Shown: positions 1 to 7,803, counted from the first letter of the stretch. The stretch is 33,747 bases of DNA from Bacteroides timonensis (GCF_000513195.1 NZ_CBVI010000150.1:1-33747), one strand, 5' to 3'. Translations and numbers: made by a program. Notes: generated by a model from the sequence alone, not told the origin.

Positions 1-94
1 CCTATCACCTTACCGCCTTATCACTCTTTGTTCATAACCCTATATTTATGAAATAATTTGCTAACATATTTGTAAACTAATTAGGGCGAGGAAG

Positions 95-126
95 TTTTCT
101 TTTTCTCCCCTTTTTATATATCTTTG
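95..126 (+). promoter_or_regulatory. Probable Bacteroides promoter of the steroid-reductase operon
   Basis: The sequence TATCTTTG at 119-126 matches the Bacteroidota -7 consensus TAnnTTTG. A T-run at 95-98 lies 20 bp upstream, where the weak -33 TTTG box would sit, but it lacks the G. The start codon follows 23 bp after the -7 box. The preceding 1-94 contain no gene I can support. Confidence 0.55.
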
Positions 127-149
127 CCCATACTTAAATCGAAACAAGT

Positions 150-911
150 ATGGAACAAGGGACTTTTCAGCTATTTCTTGGTGCAATGAGCATCATCGCA
201 CTGTTTGTTTTTATTGCACTTTATTTTGTCAAAGCGGGATATGGAATGTTCCGAACTGCATCTTGGGGCATTTCTATCAATAATAAGTTGGCGTGGATGC
301 TGATGGAGGCACCTGTGTTTATTGTGATGTTATTACTTTGGTGGAATTCAGCACGATATAATTCAATTGTTCCTTTAATTTTCTTTCTCTTATTTCAATT
401 GCATTATTTCCAGCGCGCCTTTGTGTTTCCTTTCCTGCTGAAGGGGAAAAGCCGTATGCCGCTTGCTATTATGATGATGGGAATGTTGTTCAACCTCCTG
501 AATGGCTTTATGCAAGGAGAGTGGCTCTTTTATCTGGCTCCTGAAACTCTTTATATGCCGGACTGGCTGAAGACTCCACAGTTTATTCTTGGAGTATTGC
601 TGTTCTTCACCGGAATGGGAATCAACTGGTATTCGGATTATGTAATCCGCCATCTTCGTAAACCGGGAGATACGCAGCATTATCTGCCATCGCAGGGGAT
701 GTATCGTTATGTCACCTCTGCCAATTACTTTGGTGAAATTATAGAATGGGCAGGATGGGCTATATTGACATGGTCGCTTTCCGGACTGGTTTTCCTATGG
801 TGGACAGTGGCTAACCTGGTTCCTCGTGCTAATGCTATCTGGCATCGCTATAAAGAAGAATTTGGAGATGCGGTAGGAAACCGGAAACGTGTTTTTCCGT
901 TCCTATATTAA
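150..911 (+). CDS. Steroid 5-alpha-reductase (3-oxo-5-alpha-steroid 4-dehydrogenase family)
   Basis: This is a polytopic membrane enzyme of 253 aa, close to the length of the human SRD5A enzymes (254-259 aa). Hydrophobic segments lie at about residues 7-28, 50-65, 73-95, 103-120, 143-160 and 199-222. From memory it aligns well with human SRD5A2: HYFQR at 85-89 (human HYFHR), GMGINWYSDY at 155-164, RKPGD at 170-174, NYFGEIIEW at 192-200, and a C-terminus ending in PFLY. The residues equivalent to human Glu57 and Tyr91, which contact the C3 ketone, are kept as E53 and Y86, while the equivalent of Gln56 is M52. The expected reaction is NADPH-dependent reduction of a 3-oxo-delta4 steroid or bile acid to the 5-alpha product. 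It is first in an operon with a flavin reductase and an SDR, which supports a steroid role. Substrate is inferred. Confidence 0.88.
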   Translation: MEQGTFQLFLGAMSIIALFVFIALYFVKAGYGMFRTASWGISINNKLAWMLMEAPVFIVMLLLWWNSARYNSIVPLIFFLLFQLHYFQRAFVFPFLLKGKSRMPLAIMMMGMLFNLLNGFMQGEWLFYLAPETLYMPDWLKTPQFILGVLLFFTGMGINWYSDYVIRHLRKPGDTQHYLPSQGMYRYVTSANYFGEIIEWAGWAILTWSLSGLVFLWWTVANLVPRANAIWHRYKEEFGDAVGNRKRVFPFLY

Positions 912-950
912 TTTCTCTCACTTATAAATCACAAATCATTAATAATACTC

Positions 951-2171
951 ATGAGCAAGTTATTTACTCCTGTAACTTTTGGCTCGCTGACTTTGCGGAA
1001 TCGTACCATCCGCTCAGCGGCATTTGAAAGTATGTGTCCGGGTAATGCCCCTTCGCAAATGTTGCTTGACTATCATCGTTCAGTTGCGGCTGGCGGTGTT
1101 GGAATGACTACTGTGGCCTATGCAGCTGTCACCCAAAGTGGTTTGTCGTTCGACCGCCAATTGTGGATGCGGCCTGAAATTATCCCCGGATTAAAAAAAC
1201 TGACTGATGCTGTACATGCCGAAGGTGCTGCTGCGGCTATCCAGTTGGGACATTGCGGCAATATGTCGCACAAAAGCATCTGTGGTGTTACTCCTGTCGG
1301 AGCTTCCACCGGTTTCAATCTTTACTCACCTACTTTTGTTCGTGGCTTGAAGAAAGAGGAACTGCCTGAGATGGCACGTGCGTACGGTCGTGCTGTGAAT
1401 CTGGCTCGTGAAGCTGGTTTTGATGCCGTTGAAATACACGCCGGGCACGGATATTTGATTTCTCAGTTCCTTTCTCCTTATACCAATCGGCGTAAGGACT
1501 GCTTTGGTGGGCCCTTGGAGAATCGGATGCGTTTTATGGACATGGTGATGGAGGAAGTGATGAAAGCTGCCGGAACCGACCTGGCTGTATTGGTAAAAAT
1601 GAATATGCGCGATGGTTTCCGTGGTGGGATGGAAATGGATGAGACTATGCAGGTGGCAAAGCGCCTGGAGCAATCGGGAGCTCATGCATTGGTACTAAGT
1701 GGAGGCTTTGTAAGTAAGGCTCCTATGTATGTGATGCGTGGTCAGATGCCTATACATTCTATGACTCATTATATGAATTGCTGGTGGCTGAAGTATGGAG
1801 TGCGAATGGTAGGGAAATGGATGATACCGACCGTTCCTTTCAAGGAGGCTTATTTCTTGGAAGATGCGTTGAAGTTCCGGGCAGAAATTAAGATGCCATT
1901 GGTGTATGTAGGTGGTTTGGTTTCGCGTGAGAAAATAGATGAAGTACTGAATGATGGTTTTGAAGCCGTGCAGATGGCACGTGCCCTGCTTAATGAACCG
2001 GGTTTTGTCAACCGCATGCGTGAAGAAGAGAAAGCGCGCTGCAATTGTAAGCATAGCAATTATTGTATTGCCCGGATGTATTCCATTGAGATGGCATGTC
2101 ATCAACACTTGAATGAAGAACTTCCGGCCGGCTTGAAGCGGGAAATTACAAAAATAGAAGCAAAAGGATAA
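951..2171 (+). CDS. Old-yellow-enzyme family NAD(P)H:flavin oxidoreductase, candidate steroid 5-beta-reductase (BaiCD-like)
   Basis: This 406-residue FMN TIM-barrel protein has the family hallmarks: LGHCGNMS at 99-106, HAGHGYL followed by QFLSP near 163-176, and a GGPLENR substrate/FMN loop. BaiCD, BaiH and 2,4-dienoyl-CoA reductases reduce delta4 or dienoyl bonds and are about 640-670 aa, with a C-terminal FAD/NAD(P)H domain. That domain is absent here. Four cysteines remain near the C-terminus (C-x-C-x5-C-x10-C, about residues 363-383), a spacing unlike the usual CxxCxxxC-x11-C iron-sulfur motif. The gene starts 39 bp after the 5-alpha-reductase and its stop overlaps the start of the following SDR by one base, so the three are probably translated together. 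A 5-beta-reductase of 3-oxo-delta4 steroids is the best inference; a generic ene-reductase is the alternative. Confidence 0.85.
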   Translation: MSKLFTPVTFGSLTLRNRTIRSAAFESMCPGNAPSQMLLDYHRSVAAGGVGMTTVAYAAVTQSGLSFDRQLWMRPEIIPGLKKLTDAVHAEGAAAAIQLGHCGNMSHKSICGVTPVGASTGFNLYSPTFVRGLKKEELPEMARAYGRAVNLAREAGFDAVEIHAGHGYLISQFLSPYTNRRKDCFGGPLENRMRFMDMVMEEVMKAAGTDLAVLVKMNMRDGFRGGMEMDETMQVAKRLEQSGAHALVLSGGFVSKAPMYVMRGQMPIHSMTHYMNCWWLKYGVRMVGKWMIPTVPFKEAYFLEDALKFRAEIKMPLVYVGGLVSREKIDEVLNDGFEAVQMARALLNEPGFVNRMREEEKARCNCKHSNYCIARMYSIEMACHQHLNEELPAGLKREITKIEAKG

Positions 2172-3016
2172 TGAAACAGAAACTTGCAGTTATAACTGGA
2201 GCAGATGGCGGTATGGGAATGGAGATTACACGCGCTGTTGCCGCCGCCGGATATAAAGTCATTATGGCGTGTCGTGATCCGGAAATCGCAGAAGAGAAAC
2301 GTCAGTTAATAATGCGGGAAACAGGAAATATAGCGTTGGAAATAGTACCGGTCAATCTCGCTTCTTTATCTTCCACGGCTTCTTTTGCCAATGAACTTCT
2401 TGAGCGTGGAGAAGCTATTACCTTGTTGATGAACAATGCCGGCACTATGGAAACGAAACGTCGTATTACCGAAGATGGATTGGAACGTACGGTGAGTGTC
2501 AATTATGTAGCTCCTTATTTATTGACTCGTAAATTGTTACCACTGATGGGAGAGGGAAGCCGGATTGTAAATATGGTATCCTGTACTTATGCCATTGGTA
2601 GACTGGATTTTCCTGACTTCTTTTTGCGTGGAAAGAAAGGCGCTTTCTGGCGTATTCCGATTTATAGTAATACGAAGTTGGCATTGACTCTGTTTACAAT
2701 AGCTCTATCGAAGAAGGTGAAAGAAAAAGGAATTATTGTCAATGCAGCTGATCCGGGTATTGTTTCCACCAAAATCATTACGATGCATATGTGGTTTGAT
2801 CCGTTGACGGATATCTTTTTCCGCCCTTTCATACGTACACCTCGTCAGGGAGCAGCGACAGCCATCAGTTTGTTGCTGGATGAAGATGCGGGAAAACGTA
2901 CCGGGACATTGAATGTAAGTTGCCATCCTAAACAGCTCTCAGAGAAATTCTTTCATCATGTACAGATGAAGGAACTATGGGATAAGACAGAAGAAATTGT
3001 TGCAAAATGGCTATAA
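2171..3016 (+). CDS. Short-chain dehydrogenase/reductase, candidate hydroxysteroid dehydrogenase
   Basis: This classical SDR of 281 aa has the dinucleotide motif TGADGGMG (9-16), an Arg after the second strand (R35, favouring NADP), NNAG (88-91), the catalytic Ser in NMVSC (S137) and YSNTK (Y165, K169). The start codon overlaps the last base of the preceding stop codon, so coupling is likely. SDRs placed with steroid delta4-reductases usually oxidise or reduce a ring hydroxyl. A 3-beta-hydroxysteroid dehydrogenase would fit the known Bacteroidetes isoallolithocholate gene set, but position and stereochemistry cannot be read from sequence. The overall fold and length also resemble retinol-dehydrogenase/WWOX-type SDRs. 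Confidence 0.85.
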   Translation: MKQKLAVITGADGGMGMEITRAVAAAGYKVIMACRDPEIAEEKRQLIMRETGNIALEIVPVNLASLSSTASFANELLERGEAITLLMNNAGTMETKRRITEDGLERTVSVNYVAPYLLTRKLLPLMGEGSRIVNMVSCTYAIGRLDFPDFFLRGKKGAFWRIPIYSNTKLALTLFTIALSKKVKEKGIIVNAADPGIVSTKIITMHMWFDPLTDIFFRPFIRTPRQGAATAISLLLDEDAGKRTGTLNVSCHPKQLSEKFFHHVQMKELWDKTEEIVAKWL

Positions 3017-3018
3017 TG

Positions 3019-3051
3019 CAAAAGCGCGGATGAATTTCATCCGCGCTTTTG
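3019..3051. terminator. Bidirectional intrinsic terminator between the steroid operon and pfkA
   Basis: A near-perfect hairpin with 15-bp arms (AAAAGCGCGGATGAA at 3020-3034 and its complement at 3036-3050) is flanked by A- and T-rich ends. It lies between two convergent transcription units, so it can serve both strands. Confidence 0.9.
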
Positions 3052-3071
3052 TATATTTCACTATATTCTAA

Positions 3072-4052
3072 TTAAATAGAGAGTTCTCTCAATACATTTA
3101 CCAAGTCTTTCTTGATTGGCTTATCATTCTTTATAGCTTTTGTGAAAGGAACGTATACCACTTCGTCATGCTCAATACCGATCATTACGTTGCGTTGTCC
3201 TTCCATGATGGCATCGATAGCTGCCGCGCCGAGTCGGCTGGCAAGGATACGGTCGTGAGCGGTAGGACTTCCACCGCGCTGCAAGTGGCCAAGGATGGTA
3301 ACACGTACATCGTATTGAGGATATTCATTCTTCACACGCTCTGCAAAGTGCATGGCTCCGCCTGTCAGTTCGCTTTCCGCAACAATTACAATACTGCTGT
3401 TCTTGGATTTGCGGAAACCGTTTTTGATGAATTCTTCCAGTTGATCGACTTCCGTACTGAACTCCGGAATGATAGCGGCCTCTGCACCTGAGGCAATAGC
3501 ACCGTTCAAAGCTAGGAAGCCGGCATCACGTCCCATTACTTCCACAAAGAACAAGCGTTCGTGAGAAGTTGCCGTATCGCGAATTTTATCCACAGCGTCC
3601 AGAATGGTATTCAATGCTGTATCATAACCGATAGTCGTATCTGTTCCGTACAAGTCATTGTCGATAGTACCGGGTAATCCGATACAAGGTACATCAAACT
3701 CTTGTGCGAAAATACGTGCACCCGTCAATGAACCGTCACCACCAATGATAACCAAGGCATCAATGCCTTCTTTCTTCATATTATCATATGCAATCTGACG
3801 TCCTTCGGGAGTAGTGAACTCCTGACAACGAGCTGTTTTCAGGATAGTACCACCTAATTGTATAATATTACTTACGTTCTGGCTTTTGAATTCTTTGATT
3901 TCACCGGTTACCAGACCTCTGTAACCTCTATATATACCTTTTACTTGTAATCCGTTGTAAATAGCAGCACGTGTTACCGCACGAATAGCAGCGTTCATTC
4001 CCGGTGCATCGCCACCGGATGTCAAAATACCTATGCACTTAACTGTTCCCAT
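3072..4052 (-). CDS. pfkA: ATP-dependent 6-phosphofructokinase
   Basis: The enzyme phosphorylates fructose 6-phosphate to the 1,6-bisphosphate, the committed step of glycolysis in the cytoplasm. Its 326 aa are close to bacterial PfkA. Visible motifs are SGGDAPGMN (12-20), GGDGS (104-108) and PGTIDND (127-133). Gly in GGDGS and PGT rather than GGDDS and PKT mark the ATP-dependent form rather than the pyrophosphate-dependent one. The later HLQRGGSPTAHDR segment is also typical. It is the last gene of the minus-strand cmk/ispH/pfkA group but has a 100-bp leader with its own -7 box, so it may be transcribed separately. Confidence 0.96.
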   Translation of the reverse strand: MGTVKCIGILTSGGDAPGMNAAIRAVTRAAIYNGLQVKGIYRGYRGLVTGEIKEFKSQNVSNIIQLGGTILKTARCQEFTTPEGRQIAYDNMKKEGIDALVIIGGDGSLTGARIFAQEFDVPCIGLPGTIDNDLYGTDTTIGYDTALNTILDAVDKIRDTATSHERLFFVEVMGRDAGFLALNGAIASGAEAAIIPEFSTEVDQLEEFIKNGFRKSKNSSIVIVAESELTGGAMHFAERVKNEYPQYDVRVTILGHLQRGGSPTAHDRILASRLGAAAIDAIMEGQRNVMIGIEHDEVVYVPFTKAIKNDKPIKKDLVNVLRELSI

Positions 4053-4085
4053 AACAATCTTTTAGTTTGGTTTAAATAATCGACG

Positions 4086-4093
4086 CAAAGATA
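4086..4093 (-). promoter_or_regulatory. -7 promoter element of pfkA
   Basis: TATCTTTG on the minus strand matches TAnnTTTG and sits 33 bp upstream of the pfkA start codon. No convincing TTTG -33 box is visible at the 19-21 bp spacing. Confidence 0.5.
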
Positions 4094-4152
4094 GCAAAAA
4101 GCTGAGGGCGTGATTCATATTTAACGTTAATTTGTTGTTTCAAAACGGTGAC

Positions 4153-5025
4153 TTATTGTCCTGTAAGTCGCGATTGAATGGTCTTAGAAATTTCTTCCAT
4201 CAGCCATTTGGGAGTGGAGGTTGCTCCACATACTCCGATAGAGGAAGCTCCGGTAAGCAGAGAACTGTCTATCTCTTCAGCACTGTCTATCAAGTGGGAA
4301 TTTGGGTTGACTTTTTTGCATTCGCTGAACAACATTTTTCCGTTGGAACTTTTCTTGCCACTCACAAAGAATACCAGGTCGTGCGAAGCGGCAAATTTCC
4401 GTATGTTCGGAATTCGATTGGCTACTTGTCGGCAGATGGTGTCATAATATTCGAATGTGACATCAGGCGAGATATGTTCTTTGATATATTCTACGATTTT
4501 CTGGAATTCGTCCAATGACTTTGTTGTCTGCGAATATAAACGGATGCTTCTGGTGAAATCCAGTTTTTTAGCTTCTTCCAACTTTTCTATGACAATTGCT
4601 TCTCCGGTAGTTTGTCCTACTAAACCAAGGACTTCCGCATGGCCGGTTTTTCCATAGATAACGATTTGTTTGTCCTCGGTATCTTTTTGAGTATATTCTT
4701 GCTTGATTTTCTTTTGTAAGCGGAGTACTACCGGGCAAGTGGCATCAATGATTTCAATATTATTGCGGCGGGCAATTTCATAAGTTTCGGGCGGTTCTCC
4801 ATGGGCACGCAGCAAAACTTTGGCATCGTGCAAATGATTAAAGTCATCATGATTGATAGTGATGAGGCCCATCTCTTTCAGGCGCTCCACTTCACGGCTA
4901 TTGTGCACGATATCTCCCAGGCAATATAAAGTGCCTCCATTGGCTAGCTCTTCTTCAGCTTTATTTATTGCAGTGACTACACCGAAGCAGAAGCCGGAAC
5001 CTTCATCTATTTCTACTTTTACCAT
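4153..5025 (-). CDS. ispH: 4-hydroxy-3-methylbut-2-enyl diphosphate reductase (IspH/LytB)
   Basis: This is the last enzyme of the MEP isoprenoid pathway; it makes IPP and DMAPP using an iron-sulfur cluster. The three cluster cysteines are visible: C13 in GFCFGV, C97 in DATCPVV and C198 in YDTIC. The C-terminal GATSTPKWL motif is also present. I chose the ATG at 5025 (290 aa) because the protein then begins MVKVEIDEGSGFCFG as in the family. The open frame runs upstream to 5091, but that stretch translates a tandem repeat. It lies between cmk and pfkA on the same strand. The polyprenyl synthase at 7804-8778 uses the products of this pathway. Confidence 0.95.
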   Translation of the reverse strand: MVKVEIDEGSGFCFGVVTAINKAEEELANGGTLYCLGDIVHNSREVERLKEMGLITINHDDFNHLHDAKVLLRAHGEPPETYEIARRNNIEIIDATCPVVLRLQKKIKQEYTQKDTEDKQIVIYGKTGHAEVLGLVGQTTGEAIVIEKLEEAKKLDFTRSIRLYSQTTKSLDEFQKIVEYIKEHISPDVTFEYYDTICRQVANRIPNIRKFAASHDLVFFVSGKKSSNGKMLFSECKKVNPNSHLIDSAEEIDSSLLTGASSIGVCGATSTPKWLMEEISKTIQSRLTGQ

Positions 5026-5066
5026 AATATAATATGTTGATATAGAGATTGTAAACAGACCTTTGG

Positions 5067-5150
5067 AAGGGCTACACCCTTTACGGTCCAAGGCTACACC
5101 CTTTGTCTTGGATGGCTACACCTTTTACGGCATATGGCTACACCCTTTTT
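5067..5150. repeat. 22-bp-period tandem repeat in the cmk-ispH gap
   Basis: The core GGCTACACCCTTT recurs with gct starting at 5071, 5093, 5115 and 5137, an exact 22-bp spacing. The half-unit after each core is variable (ACGG-like in copies 1 and 3). There are three full copies and one partial. The array ends four bases before the cmk stop codon and fills most of the leader of ispH. Confidence 0.9.
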
Positions 5151-5153
5151 CCT

Positions 5154-5843
5154 TTATCTCTTAACGATCTTATTGAATTGCTCTTGCAACCATTCCTTTT
5201 GTTGAGGAATAGTCATGTCAGTATTGTCCAACAACAATGCGTCATCTGCTTTGCGAAGGGGGCTTACTTCCCTATTCTGATCGATATAATCCCGTTGCTT
5301 TACGTTCTCAAGTATTTCATCAAAACTGGCTTCTTGTCCTTTGGCCTTTAATTCATCATAGCGACGTTGTGCACGGATTTCGGGCGTGGCCGTTACAAAT
5401 ATTTTTAGTTCAGCATCTGGAAAAACCGTAGTTCCGATATCACGTCCATCCATGACAATACCTTTGGAATTGCCCATTGCTTGTTGCTGTGCTACCATTG
5501 CTTCGCGTACAAACCCTAAAGTTGCAATGGGACTGACATGGGAAGAAACTTCCATGCTGCGGATTTTATTTTCTACATTTACTCCGTTCAGATAAGTATC
5601 CGGACGCCCGGTCTCAGGGTTTAATTGAAAGGAGATATGGATATTATCTATTTCTTTTCGAAGTCTTTCCGTATCGATGTCATTTCTCTGAAAGATATCG
5701 TTTTCTATACTGTATAAAGTGACTGCACGGTACATGGCACCACTATCGATGTAGATGTAACCTATTTCACGGGCAAGGTCTTTTGCCATAGTACTTTTTC
5801 CGCAAGAGGAAAAGCCGTCGATTGCAATAGTTATCTTTTTCAT
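5154..5843 (-). CDS. cmk: Cytidylate kinase
   Basis: The enzyme phosphorylates CMP and dCMP to the diphosphates using ATP. Its 229 aa match the family. The P-loop GFSSCGKS spans 9-16. It is followed by YIDSGAMYRAV (CMP binding) and later MDGRDIGTTVFPDA, both diagnostic. The start at 5843 puts the P-loop at the usual distance. It lies 22 bp downstream of porQ and 128 bp upstream of ispH, all on the minus strand. Confidence 0.96.
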   Translation of the reverse strand: MKKITIAIDGFSSCGKSTMAKDLAREIGYIYIDSGAMYRAVTLYSIENDIFQRNDIDTERLRKEIDNIHISFQLNPETGRPDTYLNGVNVENKIRSMEVSSHVSPIATLGFVREAMVAQQQAMGNSKGIVMDGRDIGTTVFPDAELKIFVTATPEIRAQRRYDELKAKGQEASFDEILENVKQRDYIDQNREVSPLRKADDALLLDNTDMTIPQQKEWLQEQFNKIVKR

Positions 5844-5865
5844 ATTTGAGTTATGTTATTATATA

Positions 5866-6831
5866 TTATAAGGTATATGATAAATTAAAAATAAGTGAGG
5901 ATGAACTCACATGATATTTGGCGTATGCCATTCCCAGTTTCAACCGCTTTAATTGAATACCTGTACCACAGGTGAAACCTGCCCAATGACTGGAACCGTT
6001 TATTTTCATTTCTTCTCCGCGGCGGAAATTATATCCGGCTGCCAGATAAAAGTTGTTGGTTGGTAGGAAGTCAATACCAAGGGCAATATGATTTAACAAT
6101 TTCTTTCCGAAATTGTTTGCCGCTGTGGTTGAGGCACTCCAGTGTGTGAGGTCATGTAGGGTAAGGGAAAGCCGGAACGGAGCATGTGACAATCGTTTGC
6201 TGAACCCCAGTTGTACATCAACAGGTAATTTCTCATGCCGTTCCTCAAAGGCTTTAAGCTGTCCTCCCAGGTTGCGTGCAACGAGCGAGGCGGAAAAATC
6301 GGACTCCTGATGATAGTAGTTTAATCCCAGATCGATGCCGATAGCAAATGAAGAATATTTATCATAGTGGGAGTAAATGAAATTGGTGCGTACACCTCCA
6401 CTCCAATAATCACTTAAATCATAGGTATAAATACCCGATATAGAGATATCTTTGGCGGAGAAAGTTCCGGTTTCAATATTTTCTTCAGTCGTTTCTTTAA
6501 GCTCCCCATAGTCTACATATTGTGCGGTTATTGCCCAGGTGGAACGCTCACCGGCAGTACGTGCAAATGCGGCTCCACCAACGTTGACACCATTCATGTA
6601 AAGCATGTAATTCAAGTTGAGAGTCTTATCCGCTACGCAGGAAAGAAGGGCCGGATTCTGGACAGCCATAGTCAAATCATCTTCTATAATAGAAATGTTT
6701 TCTCCACCCAATGCTGATGCATGGGCAGAAAAAGGGAGTTTCAGAAATTGAAAGGCGCTGGTTCCGTCTTGTGCACGTAAAACGGAGAAAATCAGGAGTA
6801 GTAGCGCCGTTATAAATGACTTTTTCAACAT
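5866..6831 (-). CDS. porQ: PorQ-like outer-membrane protein (type IX secretion family)
   Basis: From the ATG at 6831 the protein is 321 aa with a clear signal peptide (MLKKSFITALLLLIFSVLRAQ), then alternating beta-strand segments typical of FadL/PorQ-like barrels. The segment ASALGGENISIIEDD followed by NPALLS is characteristic of the family. The longer open frame to 7017 is rejected because it places about 60 residues before the signal peptide. In Porphyromonas PorQ belongs to the type IX secretion machinery. Most Bacteroides lack that system, so here it is probably an orphan homologue of unknown job. It precedes cmk by 22 bp. Confidence 0.82.
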   Translation of the reverse strand: MLKKSFITALLLLIFSVLRAQDGTSAFQFLKLPFSAHASALGGENISIIEDDLTMAVQNPALLSCVADKTLNLNYMLYMNGVNVGGAAFARTAGERSTWAITAQYVDYGELKETTEENIETGTFSAKDISISGIYTYDLSDYWSGGVRTNFIYSHYDKYSSFAIGIDLGLNYYHQESDFSASLVARNLGGQLKAFEERHEKLPVDVQLGFSKRLSHAPFRLSLTLHDLTHWSASTTAANNFGKKLLNHIALGIDFLPTNNFYLAAGYNFRRGEEMKINGSSHWAGFTCGTGIQLKRLKLGMAYAKYHVSSSSLIFNLSYTL

Positions 6832-6849
6832 TTCATTTAAAATTATTGC

Positions 6850-6857
6850 CAAAGATA
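6850..6857 (-). promoter_or_regulatory. -7 promoter element of porQ
   Basis: TATCTTTG on the minus strand, 18 bp before the porQ ATG, matches the -7 consensus. No -33 box is seen at the expected distance. Confidence 0.45.
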
Positions 6858-6992
6858 CGGTATTTTTAAAATATCTCGTTACATTTGTGGCACAAAAGCA
6901 CAGGTGTGCTTTCTGAAGGATAAAAAAAACAAAAATGGGTGCATATTGTCTTAAAAAAGATAGTACGGCTGAACGTTTTGCGGAAAAAGTAC

Positions 6993-7000
6993 TATATTTG
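6993..7000 (+). promoter_or_regulatory. -7 promoter element of the TonB-domain gene
   Basis: TATATTTG matches TAnnTTTG and lies 37 bp before the start codon. A TTTG at 6977-6980 is too close (12 bp) to be the paired -33 box. Confidence 0.5.
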
Positions 7001-7037
7001 CCCAAAATGAGAAACACGTTAAAATAATATTATAATT

Positions 7038-7724
7038 ATGGAAATTAAGAAAACACCTAAAGCAGATTTGGAGAACAAGAAATCGACTTGGATGCTTATT
7101 GGTTATGTTATTGTGCTTGCCTTTATGTTTATAGCATTTGAATGGACGAAGCGCGATATCAAGATTGATACAAGCCAGGCGCTTACTGATCTCTATTTTG
7201 AAGAAGAAATGGTTCCTATCACTGAACAGGAAGAAAAAGTAGCTCCTCCTCCTCCTGAAGTAGCTCCGATTAACGAAACGTTGGAAATCGTAGCGGATGA
7301 TGCTGATGTGGAAGAAACAGTTATCGCCTCTTCAGAAGAAACAGGTAAGGCAGTAGAAGTAAAATATGTGCCTGTAACTGTTGTAGAAGAAGAACCGGAA
7401 GAACAAACCATTTTTGAGGTTGTAGAACAAATGCCTGAATTCCCGAATGGTGGTATGGCTGGTTTGATGCAATTCTTGAGCAAGAACATCAAATATCCGA
7501 CTATCGCACAAGAAAACGGTACGCAAGGTCGTGTAACAGTACAGTTCGTTGTTAACAAGGACGGTAGTATTGTAGACGCCAAAGTCATAAGAGGTGTTGA
7601 CCCGTATCTGGATAAAGAAGCACTTCGTGTGATTGGTACCATGCCGAAATGGAAACCTGGTATGCAGCGCGGTAAACCGGTACGCGTTAAATATACGGTG
7701 CCTGTAATGTTTAGATTGCAGTAA
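7038..7724 (+). CDS. tonB: TonB-family energy transducer
   Basis: This 228-aa protein has the TonB layout. A short cytoplasmic N-terminus leads to one membrane anchor at about 19-36. A periplasmic linker follows, rich in acidic residues and proline (APPPPEVAP near 69-77). The C-terminal TonB domain runs from about 140 to 228, including YPTIAQENGTQGRVTVQF, a KWKPGMQRGKPV turn and a final VPVMFRLQ strand. It passes proton-motive force from ExbB/ExbD to TonB-dependent receptors. The exbB/exbD operon lies 3 kb downstream and two receptors lie further on, but Bacteroides carry several TonB paralogues, so the partners are not proven. Confidence 0.92.
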   Translation: MEIKKTPKADLENKKSTWMLIGYVIVLAFMFIAFEWTKRDIKIDTSQALTDLYFEEEMVPITEQEEKVAPPPPEVAPINETLEIVADDADVEETVIASSEETGKAVEVKYVPVTVVEEEPEEQTIFEVVEQMPEFPNGGMAGLMQFLSKNIKYPTIAQENGTQGRVTVQFVVNKDGSIVDAKVIRGVDPYLDKEALRVIGTMPKWKPGMQRGKPVRVKYTVPVMFRLQ

Positions 7725-7744
7725 TACGTTATCTATATAAAAAG

Positions 7745-7766
7745 GAGGCTGCTTTTGGGCAGCCTC
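7745..7766 (+). terminator. Intrinsic terminator after the TonB-family gene
   Basis: An 8-bp perfect stem (GAGGCTGC/GCAGCCTC) with a 6-nt loop is followed by a T-rich run (7767-7771), 20 bp after the stop codon. Confidence 0.92.
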
Positions 7767-7803
7767 TTTTTATTCCCACTATTCTCCTAAATTTACTATC
7801 ATT

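Noticed and set aside
5026..5091. In-frame N-terminal extension of ispH (22 residues)
   Set aside because: It translates the 22-bp repeat and puts non-conserved residues before the canonical IspH start at 5025.
5067..5150. CRISPR array
   Set aside because: Units are contiguous and degenerate with a 22-bp period; there are no equal-length unique spacers and no cas genes. The same applies to the arrays at 20174-20381 and 24985-25088.
6977..7000. Full -33/-7 promoter for the TonB gene
   Set aside because: The TTTG at 6977-6980 is only 12 bp from the -7 box, too close for a pair; only the -7 box was kept.
6832..7017. N-terminal extension of porQ (62 residues)
   Set aside because: A signal peptide begins at 6831 and the -7 promoter box at 6850-6857 lies inside the extension.
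7193..7642. A 149-aa Ser/Thr-rich reading frame antisense to the TonB gene
   Set aside because: It is the antisense shadow of a well-supported gene; composition follows from the opposite-strand codons and no start signal or motif is present.
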